Assembly: GCA_016210125.1 (NCBI GenBank)
Contig: JACQUS010000450.1
Coordinates: 1-11,659, forward strand
Source of the DNA: Chloroflexota bacterium
GTDB taxonomy: Bacteria > Chloroflexota > UBA6077 > FW602-bin22 > JACQUS01
Reading direction: 5' to 3'
Length of the DNA stretch: 11,659 nt
Below, piece by piece: positions 1 through 4,493 of the stretch. Each line of letters starts with the position of its first letter. Positions within the stretch are counted from its first letter, which is position 1. The position numbers and the translations under genes were made by a program. Below the pieces are notes generated by a model. The model was not told the DNA's origin and searched no databases. It saw only the letters and a list, made by a program, of their open reading frames with translations.

Positions 1-294
1 GCCGATGGCCGTGAGGGCCAGGTGCACCACGTCCCACTGGTACCAGTTGGGCAGCTCGATGATGGCCACGTCGTCGCGGCCCAGCCCGAGCGCGTGCAGC
101 CCGTGGGCGCAGCGCAGCACGTCGGCGGCGAGCTGGCCGTAGGTGTACCTGCCGTGGCGATCGACGACGCAGAGCCGCCCCGGGTCGCGCTCCGCGACCT
201 CCCAGAGCCGGTCGGTGATGACCACGTTCGACCAGTAGCCGGCTCGGGTGTAGCGCTCGACGTCCTCGCGGCGCAGGGTGCTGGGTAGGGGCAC
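1..294 (-). CDS. AMP-forming acyl-CoA synthetase/ligase, N-terminal part (runs off left edge)
   Basis: The first 98 codons of a member of the ANL (acyl/aryl-CoA synthetase) superfamily, which activates a carboxylate with ATP and joins it to CoA. The visible part is the start of the N-terminal domain: a GYWSN stretch (residues 19-23), a VVD..GRYTYGQLA segment (43-56) and the typical GLGRDDVAIIELPNWYQW stretch (70-87). These resemble the cyclohexanecarboxylate-CoA ligase and 2,3-dihydroxybenzoate-AMP ligase branch. The P-loop-like and adenylate-binding motifs lie outside the window, so substrate and integrity cannot be judged. The start is GTG at 294, chosen because AAGGAGG (300-306) sits 5 nt upstream. 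It lies 31 nt after the stop of the upstream PIN toxin on the same strand, so read-through from the toxin-antitoxin promoter is possible. The family is fairly sure; the specificity is unknown. Confidence 0.8.
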   Translation of the reverse strand, partial: MPLPSTLRREDVERYTRAGYWSNVVITDRLWEVAERDPGRLCVVDRHGRYTYGQLAADVLRCAHGLHALGLGRDDVAIIELPNWYQWDVVHLALTAIG

Positions 295-299
295 AGGGG

Positions 300-306
300 C
301 CTCCTT
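300..306 (-). promoter_or_regulatory. Shine-Dalgarno site of the acyl-CoA ligase gene
   Basis: The minus strand reads AAGGAGG here, 5 nt before the GTG at 294. It decides the start, because no ATG lies nearby in this frame. Confidence 0.7.
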
Positions 307-325
307 GGAGGGCTCTGATTTCACC

Positions 326-775
326 TTACGGTTGGACGCGCGCACGATACCAGGGCAGGAAATCGCCTGGTGTGCCGAGCGGAAAAGGGATCGTGGCGCG
401 CAGCGCCGGCCGATCCAAGAAGTGTGCGCGGTCGAGCGTCACGAAGAAATCTACACCTGCGGCCCAGGCAGCGGCTAGCAGTTCGCCGTCGCCACGATGG
501 CCGGCCAACGCCGCAGCCTGCCCGGCGAGGTCGGCCGACGGCTTGGCTGCGACGCGGACGCCGACGTGGTCGAGCAGTGCAGCCAAGAGACCAAGGTTGT
601 CTGGGATCTTTCGCCGCATCACGGCCTCGAGCTCGGCTAGCACCTCGGCGCCGAGGATGACGTCGATGGCGCCTGCTTCGGCAAGCTCGAGGCTTGCTCG
701 TGCTCCTCCCGCGGCCGAACAGATGCCGGCGAAGACCACGCTCGTGTCGAGGAAGACAACAGGCCTGCTACGCAC
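326..775 (-). CDS. PIN-domain toxin (putative ribonuclease) of a type II toxin-antitoxin module
   Basis: A 149-residue PIN-domain protein, probably a Mg-dependent ribonuclease toxin. The acidic site expected of the fold is visible: D10 in VVFLDTS, E48 in VLAELE, D96 in RGDGELLAAA, and D115 in FVTLDRAHF. The last two segments follow the usual pattern of an acidic residue, an alanine-rich helix and a final VT.D strand. The start is taken as GTG at 775, eight bases inside the end of the antitoxin gene (stop 768-770), which gives translational coupling. A longer reading to 835 is open but only adds a stretch lying inside the antitoxin gene. Its partner is the AbrB-fold antitoxin just upstream, which probably neutralises it with its C-terminal tail. 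PIN domain: confident. Function as a toxin rests on the paired arrangement. Confidence 0.82.
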   Translation of the reverse strand: MRSRPVVFLDTSVVFAGICSAAGGARASLELAEAGAIDVILGAEVLAELEAVMRRKIPDNLGLLAALLDHVGVRVAAKPSADLAGQAAALAGHRGDGELLAAAWAAGVDFFVTLDRAHFLDRPALRATIPFPLGTPGDFLPWYRARVQP

Positions 776-1022
776 GACGCTCGCGCTCAGCGCGCAGCGC
801 AGCCAGCACGCTCTCCAGCGTCTCGCCGCGATCAACGAGCGCCTTTTTCAGCTCGTCGGCGAGCGCGCCCACCTCCGACCGTCGGGGGCTGAGGACCAGG
901 ACGCCGTCGAGGTCGACGAGCGTGAGCGTATCGCCCGGTTTCAGGTTGTAGCGCTCGCGCAGCGCCTTGGGCAACGTCATGCCACCCCGTTGCGCCATGC
1001 GCACGGCTACCGTTTCGGCCAT
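768..1022 (-). CDS. AbrB/MazE-fold (SpoVT-AbrB) antitoxin paired with a PIN toxin
   Basis: An 84-residue protein whose first half (residues 3-48) is a swapped-hairpin AbrB-type DNA-binding domain: AVRMAQRGGMTLPKALRERY, then LKPGDTLTLVDLDGVLVLSP. The second half is a charged helical tail (about 50-84) of the kind that wraps the toxin in such pairs. It likely represses its own promoter and blocks the PIN toxin. The ATG at 1022 is supported by GGAG (1029-1032), 6 nt upstream. Its stop codon lies within the toxin gene, so the two are one operon. Its N-terminal half differs in fold from the antitoxin of the divergent module at 1167, so the two modules are not a simple inverted duplication. Confidence 0.83.
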   Translation of the reverse strand: MAETVAVRMAQRGGMTLPKALRERYNLKPGDTLTLVDLDGVLVLSPRRSEVGALADELKKALVDRGETLESVLAALRAERERRA

Positions 1023-1055
1023 GCGGCTCTCCGCTGCACCGCTCTTCCGACATGC

Positions 1056-1064
1056 AGTGTAACA
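1056..1064 (-). promoter_or_regulatory. Possible extended -10 element for the AbrB-antitoxin/PIN-toxin operon
   Basis: The minus strand reads TGTTACACT, which fits an extended -10 (TGn followed by a TATAAT-like hexamer) 34 nt before the antitoxin ATG at 1022. No -35 box is convincing at the usual distance, as expected if the extended -10 does the work. Tentative. Confidence 0.3.
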
Positions 1065-1120
1065 GATAAGCGGATCAACGGTGGGGCATCGGCCGTCGAC
1101 GTGACCGCGGGGTGGCAGTA

Positions 1121-1152
1121 TATGCTAGCATACGTATGTGGCCGCTAGCGGC
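1121..1152 (+). promoter_or_regulatory. Cluster of perfect palindromes, likely operator of the RHH-antitoxin/PIN-toxin operon
   Basis: Three perfect palindromes lie in 32 bp: TATGCTAGCATA (1121-1132), the overlapping CATACGTATG (1129-1138) and GCCGCTAGCGGC (1141-1152). The first and third share a GCTAGC core, and their centres are 20 bp apart, about two helical turns. The block ends 14 bp before the antitoxin ATG and lies where the promoter is expected; an AT-rich patch at 1119-1137 could hold the -10. Ribbon-helix-helix antitoxins usually bind such short repeated palindromes cooperatively. The palindromes are seen directly; binding by this antitoxin is inferred. Confidence 0.55.
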
Positions 1153-1166
1153 GCCGGAGCCAGAGT

Positions 1167-1388
1167 ATGAAGCGTACGACGATCTTCGCCGACGACGAGA
1201 CGCTGCGCGCCCTGGAGCAGATGGCCCGTGCCGAGGGCGTCAGCCTGGCGGCCATCGTCCGGCGTGCCTTGGCGGCCTACATCGCGCGTCGGCGCCCGCC
1301 CCTCTCCTTCGTCAGCATCGGCGACAGCAAGCGCGGCGACATCGCGGAGCGCGCGGAGGAGCTGCTGCGCGCTGGCTTTGCGCGGTGA
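1167..1388 (+). CDS. Ribbon-helix-helix (CopG-type, VapB-like) antitoxin
   Basis: A 73-residue antitoxin. Residues 1-45 fit the ribbon-helix-helix fold: the strand KRTTIFAD, a helix DETLRALEQMARAEG, the turn and second helix VSLAAIVRRALAAYIA. The tail SFVSIGDSKRGDIAERAEEL (47-66) resembles the toxin-binding tail of VapB-type antitoxins. Dimers should bind the palindromes just upstream and repress the operon. GGAG (1156-1159) lies 7 nt before the ATG. The stop overlaps the GTG start of the PIN toxin (GTGA at 1385-1388), the classic coupled layout. The fold and pairing are confident. Confidence 0.87.
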   Translation: MKRTTIFADDETLRALEQMARAEGVSLAAIVRRALAAYIARRRPPLSFVSIGDSKRGDIAERAEELLRAGFAR

Positions 1389-1804
1389 TTCAGAGCATCA
1401 TCGTCGACACCGGCGCGCTCTATGCGCTGGCCGACCGTAGCGACCGCTGGCACGCGCCAATGCGCGACTTCGTCGCCGACCAGCGCGCCGTGTTCGTCGT
1501 TCCCATCGCCGTGCTTCCAGAGGCGTGCTACCTGCTCAACACCTACCTCGGCCCGCCGGCCGAGCGCCAGCTCCTCGCGGCCTGCGTGCGCGGCGAGCTG
1601 GTAGTCGAGCCGGTGGAGGCGACCGACCTCCAGCGTGCGCTGCAGCTCCTGGAAACGTATGCCGAAGCCAACATCGGTTTCGTCGACGCCGCGGTGGTGG
1701 CCGTGGCGGAGCGGCTGCGCATTCCGCGCGTGCTCACCACCGACCGCCGCCACTTCGCCCTCGTCCGCCCGCGGCATTGCGCGGCGCTGGAGCTGCTGCC
1801 GTAG
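1385..1804 (+). CDS. VapC-like PIN-domain ribonuclease toxin
   Basis: A 139-residue PIN protein, probably an RNA-cleaving toxin held inactive by the antitoxin in front of it. All four acidic positions are present: D8 (IIVDTGAL), E46 (LPEACYLL), D101 (GFVDAAVVAVAE) and D120 (VLTTDRRHF). The length is typical of VapC. The start is GTG at 1385, overlapping the antitoxin stop by 3 nt. An open frame continues upstream to 1112, but that part lies inside the antitoxin gene and is not needed. It ends 138 bp before the stop of the convergent oxidoreductase gene. It has little visible similarity to the PIN toxin at 326-775 outside the active-site motifs, so the two toxins are probably distant subfamilies. 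Confidence 0.87.
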   Translation: MIQSIIVDTGALYALADRSDRWHAPMRDFVADQRAVFVVPIAVLPEACYLLNTYLGPPAERQLLAACVRGELVVEPVEATDLQRALQLLETYAEANIGFVDAAVVAVAERLRIPRVLTTDRRHFALVRPRHCAALELLP

Positions 1805-1941
1805 GACGTGGCTGCACAGCCAGCCAGGCGCCTCCGGCCGGCGACCACACTTTGCGGCAGGCCTCGTCTCCGCCCGTGCCGCCCGGCGGGGGACAAGCCC
1901 GCGCGCTACGGCACGGATGAACCCACGGCCTCGTCCGCGCC
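1805..1941. other. Intergenic space between convergent genes, with a stem-loop
   Basis: No gene is seen. The interval separates the plus-strand PIN toxin from the minus-strand oxidoreductase. It contains the nested inverted repeat described at 1874-1916 and a short hairpin GGCTG-CA-CAGCC (1810-1821) just after the toxin stop. Confidence 0.6.
1874..1916. terminator. Nested inverted repeat between convergent genes, possible shared terminator
   Basis: Outer arms CCGTGCCG (1874-1881) and CGGCACGG (1909-1916) match perfectly. Inside them GCGGG (1886-1890) and CCCGC (1898-1902) form a second stem around a GGACAAG loop. It lies between two converging genes, where a two-way terminator would be useful, but neither side has a T tract. 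It could instead be a copy of a dispersed intergenic repeat. Confidence 0.35.
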
Positions 1942-2967
1942 CTACCCCGGCCCGTGCCCGCGGAAGAGCGGGTGGCCGGCGACCATGGCGCGCTCGGCGG
2001 CGCGGCGGGCCGCCGCGGCGTCGTGCACCGGCTGCGGGCGGCGCAGCGCGGCGAACAGCGGCAGGAGCTGCTCGCCCAACGCCTCGACGTGTCGCCGCTC
2101 GGTGCCCGGCGGGCCGATCGGCGCCAGGATGACGTAGTTGACCCCGGCGTCGAAGTAGCGCTGGAGGTCCTCGGCGCAGCGCTGGGCGGGGCCGAACGTC
2201 GCGTACTTGTCTACCAGGCGGTCAAACGGCTGGTCGTAGCGCCAGGTGAGATCGGCAGCGGCCGCGGCGCGGGCCGCCGCGACGTCGTCGTCGAGGCAGA
2301 CGTACTGGAAGAGGCACCAGACGTAGTCCACGGACAGCGTCCGGCCGCCCTCGGCGGCGAGCTGCCGCACCTTGGCGAAGGCCTCGCGGCACAGCTCCGG
2401 CGTGTACATGTACGGCATGAAGCCGTCGCCGTGGAGCGCGGCGCGGCGTAGGGCGGCGTCCTGCCGGCCGGAGACCCAGATCGGCGGGCCGTTCGGCTGC
2501 ACCGGCTTTGGATACAGCCAGGCATCCTCGATCTGGAAGTGCCGGCCGCGGAAGCTGAAATGGTCCTCCGTCCAGTAGAGGCGCATGATTTGGATGGCCT
2601 CGGTCGCGCGGCGCCCACGCTCGCTCAAGGGCACGTCGAGGCAGGCGAACTCCTTCGGGTAGTCGCCACCAACGCCGACTCCGACGATCAGCCGCCCGCC
2701 GGAGATGATGTCCAGCGAGCAGAACTCCTTGGCCGCCATGGTCGGGTGGCGCAGCGGCAGGAGGAAGGTCGCCGGGCCGATGCCGATGCGTCGCGTCGCG
2801 CACGCCGCCGCCGTCAGCAGCGGGATGGCGTCCATGACCGGCCGATGGTAGACGGTGTGCTCGCCGGTCCAGAACGAGTCAAAGCCCGCCTCCTCGACGG
2901 CGCGGACCGTCTCGTCGGGCCAGAGCGACCCGCCGCAGGTGATGCCGAAGCCTATCTGCTGGGGCAC
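1942..2967 (-). CDS. LLM-class flavin-dependent (probably F420-dependent) oxidoreductase
   Basis: A 341-residue protein of the bacterial luciferase-like monooxygenase superfamily, a TIM barrel using F420 or FMN. Visible signatures: AVEEAGFDSFWTGEH (23-37), the strand and loop IGIGPATFLLPLRHPTMAAK (61-80), the SLDIISGGRLIVGVGVGGDYPKEF block (84-107) that shapes the cofactor site, ERGRRATEAIQIMR (116-129), and PKPVQPNGPPIWVSGRQDAALRRAALHGDG (153-182). The length suits the family. The start is GTG at 2967, with GGGAGGA (2972-2978) 4 nt upstream. The last 30 or so residues are alanine- and arginine-rich and look like a loose tail. It is the last gene of the minus-strand cluster, preceded by a dispersed repeat. 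The family is sure; F420 against FMN and the substrate are not determined. Confidence 0.9.
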   Translation of the reverse strand: MPQQIGFGITCGGSLWPDETVRAVEEAGFDSFWTGEHTVYHRPVMDAIPLLTAAACATRRIGIGPATFLLPLRHPTMAAKEFCSLDIISGGRLIVGVGVGGDYPKEFACLDVPLSERGRRATEAIQIMRLYWTEDHFSFRGRHFQIEDAWLYPKPVQPNGPPIWVSGRQDAALRRAALHGDGFMPYMYTPELCREAFAKVRQLAAEGGRTLSVDYVWCLFQYVCLDDDVAAARAAAAADLTWRYDQPFDRLVDKYATFGPAQRCAEDLQRYFDAGVNYVILAPIGPPGTERRHVEALGEQLLPLFAALRRPQPVHDAAAARRAAERAMVAGHPLFRGHGPG

Positions 2968-2978
2968 TTAGTCCTCCC

Positions 2979-3067
2979 GTGAAAATCGCTTCCAGCCGGC
3001 ACTGGCCCCACCCCACCCCAAGGTTTGTTCCCAAAGGGGGCTTCGCCCCCTCTGGACTCCCCCTTTC
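2979..3067 (-). repeat. Dispersed intergenic repeat, copy A
   Basis: About 89 bp that recur at 4289-4378 in the same orientation. Three blocks are shared: GTGAAnATCGCyTCCA at the left end, GCCCCACCCyACCCCAA in the middle (16 of 17 identical), and a hairpin block ending GGACTCCCC (25 of 26 identical). The segments between them differ. The hairpin AGGGGGC-TTC-GCCCCCT (3035-3051) is perfect in this copy. The repeat directly abuts the Shine-Dalgarno site of the oxidoreductase gene, so it forms the leader of that gene. It could act as an attenuator or mRNA stabiliser, or simply be a REP-like mobile sequence. Confidence 0.75.
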
Positions 3068-3086
3068 CACACATGAGACGCGCGTC

Positions 3087-4268
3087 CTACCGCTCGCTCC
3101 GCCGCTGCACGACGGCGTAGCGCCGCAGCCTGGCCTCGTCGAGCGCCACGCCCAGGCCCGGCCGGTCGAGTGGCGCGACGGCGCCGTCGCGGTAGAGGAA
3201 CGGCGCGCTGACCACGTCGTCGGCGAAGTAGCGCCCGCCGACCTGCGTCGGCGCGGCGTCGGCCGGCGCGGCGATGGGCGTCACGCTGGCGAGCGTGGCC
3301 GCCGGCGCGGCGATGGCCAGGTGGACGTTGGCGGCGCTGCCGATGCCCAGCTCCAGCGAGCCGTTCACGTCGTGCGGCAGGCCGGCCGCGGCGGCCACGG
3401 CGGCGACCTGCCGCGCCGGGTAGAGGCCCCCGGCCATGCCGACGTAGATCGAGATGGCGTCCACGGCGCGCGCCTGGGCCAGCGCCAGGGCGTCGGCGGC
3501 CGACCAGCAGCTCTCGTCGGCAATGACGAGCGGGGCCACGGCGCTGCGCACCTCGGCCAGCGCGGCCAGGCCGGCCACCGGCTGCTCGGCGGCGTCCAGT
3601 CGCGCCGCCTCCATCGGCCGCAGCGCGGCGATGGCTGCCTTGGGCGTCGCGTAGCCCTGGTTGGCGTCGAGCCGCAGGAAGACCGCCGGCCCGAGGGTCG
3701 CCCGCAGCGCCGCCACGACCTCGCCGTCGCGCGCCGCGTCGCGCCCGCCCTTGATCTGGAAGGCGCGCAGCCCGTCGGCCCAGGCGGCCCGCGCCTCGGC
3801 GACGACCTCGTCGAGCGGCAGGATGCCCAGCATGTGCGCGATGGGCACGCTCTCGCGGCAGCGCCCGCCGAGGAGCTGGTAGACCGGCACGCCGAGCGCG
3901 CGGCCGACCAGGTCGTGCAGCGCCACGTCCACCGCGGCCTTGGCGTACGGATGGCCCTTGACGACAGCGTCCCAGCGGGCGTGGATGCGGCCGACGTCGC
4001 CGGGCGACTCCGCAAAGACGACCGGGGCGAGGTACTCGTGGACGACGTGGGCCGCCGTGGTCGGCGTCTCGCCGTACTGCCGGCCGTGGTCGCCGCCCCA
4101 GTCCTTCAGCGGGACGACCTCGCCCAGCCCTTCCGTCCCGTCCTCAGCGATCAGCCGCACGACGAAGAAGCTGCCCAGCGGCTCGGTCAGGCTCTGCCAG
4201 CGGAAGTCCTTGAGCGGCGGCAGGCGCAGCTCGTAGGTCTCCAGCGCGACGACGCGGGGCAGGGTCAT
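3087..4268 (-). CDS. Mandelate racemase/muconate lactonizing enzyme family protein (enolase superfamily)
   Basis: A 393-residue enolase-superfamily protein with the N-terminal capping domain (about 5-130) and the C-terminal barrel. Such enzymes abstract a proton next to a carboxylate held by Mg. Metal ligands are visible: D201 (RLDANQGY), E228 (AAEQPVAG) and D251 (IADESCW). The first catalytic lysine fits K173 in FQIKGG, where the leading Lys of the usual KxK is Gln. Odd point: at the place of the second catalytic lysine, before the GG turn, the sequence is ISIYVGMAGG, giving Y275. ELGIGSAANVHLA follows at the end of the barrel. The start is ATG at 4268, with AGAGGGG (4274-4280) 5 nt before it. 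The reaction cannot be named; racemase, epimerase and dehydratase are all possible. Confidence 0.88.
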   Translation of the reverse strand: MTLPRVVALETYELRLPPLKDFRWQSLTEPLGSFFVVRLIAEDGTEGLGEVVPLKDWGGDHGRQYGETPTTAAHVVHEYLAPVVFAESPGDVGRIHARWDAVVKGHPYAKAAVDVALHDLVGRALGVPVYQLLGGRCRESVPIAHMLGILPLDEVVAEARAAWADGLRAFQIKGGRDAARDGEVVAALRATLGPAVFLRLDANQGYATPKAAIAALRPMEAARLDAAEQPVAGLAALAEVRSAVAPLVIADESCWSAADALALAQARAVDAISIYVGMAGGLYPARQVAAVAAAAGLPHDVNGSLELGIGSAANVHLAIAAPAATLASVTPIAAPADAAPTQVGGRYFADDVVSAPFLYRDGAVAPLDRPGLGVALDEARLRRYAVVQRRSER

Positions 4269-4288
4269 CACCGCCCCTCTGCACCGCT

Positions 4289-4378
4289 GTGAACATCGCC
4301 TCCACAGGCGGTGAAGCCCCACCCTACCCCAAACCGGGTCCCCAGTGGGGGCTTCGCTCCCTCTGGACTCCCCGTTTT
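4289..4378 (-). repeat. Dispersed intergenic repeat, copy B
   Basis: Second copy of the repeat at 2979-3067, in the same orientation. It ends 20 bp before the ATG of the enolase-superfamily gene and 8 bp before its Shine-Dalgarno site. Its hairpin GGGGGC-TTC-GCTCCC (4347-4361) carries one change from copy A, which is a wobble pair in a plus-strand transcript but an A-C mismatch in the minus-strand mRNA. The match between the copies is direct observation; the role is unknown. Confidence 0.75.
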
Positions 4379-4388
4379 CGTTTGCGCT

Positions 4389-4428
4389 ACTGCCCCGGCA
4401 GTGCTGACCCCATCCCTCCGCGAGGGAT
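4389..4428 (-). terminator. Two adjacent hairpins downstream of hydantoinase A
   Basis: ATCCCTC-CGC-GAGGGAT (4412-4428) is a perfect 7-bp stem, and ACTGCC-CC-GGCAGT (4389-4402) a 6-bp inverted repeat with a very short loop. Both follow the hydantoinase A stop by 65-105 nt in its direction of transcription. There is no clean U tract, so rho-independent termination is uncertain; partial attenuation or mRNA end protection is possible. Confidence 0.35.
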
Positions 4429-4493
4429 CACCCACGCAGGGGGCCACGATCGCCTCTACGCTCCCCGCGCGCGGATCACAAACAGTCGACACG

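Larger units (their letters stand above)
4269..4493. other. 225-bp structured spacer between hydantoinase A and the enolase-superfamily gene
   Basis: No gene is supported. On the minus strand, going from the hydantoinase A stop toward the next start, it holds two hairpins (4412-4428 and 4389-4402), the second copy of the dispersed repeat (4289-4378) and the ribosome binding site (4274-4280). Open frames crossing it encode a repeat-derived peptide containing GSPEGAKPPLGT, which also appears at the other repeat copy. Confidence 0.6.

Noticed and set aside
326..835. Extended 169-residue reading of the minus-strand PIN toxin
   Set aside because: The extra residues before the LDTS strand lie inside the antitoxin gene; GTG at 775 fits the family length.
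1112..1384. Upstream extension of the plus-strand PIN toxin frame, giving a 230-residue protein
   Set aside because: The extension runs through the antitoxin gene in another frame and is low complexity. The GTG at 1385 gives a normal VapC length and the usual GTGA overlap.
2879..3070. Small minus-strand frame with the peptide GSPEGAKPPLGT, which also appears in a frame at 4268-4711
   Set aside because: The shared peptide comes from the dispersed DNA repeat read in the same frame; the rest of the two frames differs, and both overlap real genes.
3077..3086. GACGCGCGTC palindrome directly after the enolase-superfamily stop codon
   Set aside because: Such short palindromes are common at this GC content, and no T tract or further stem makes it a terminator.
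2979..4292. A 437-codon plus-strand open frame across the enolase-superfamily gene
   Set aside because: Antisense shadow with low-complexity composition. It also begins and ends within the two repeat copies.
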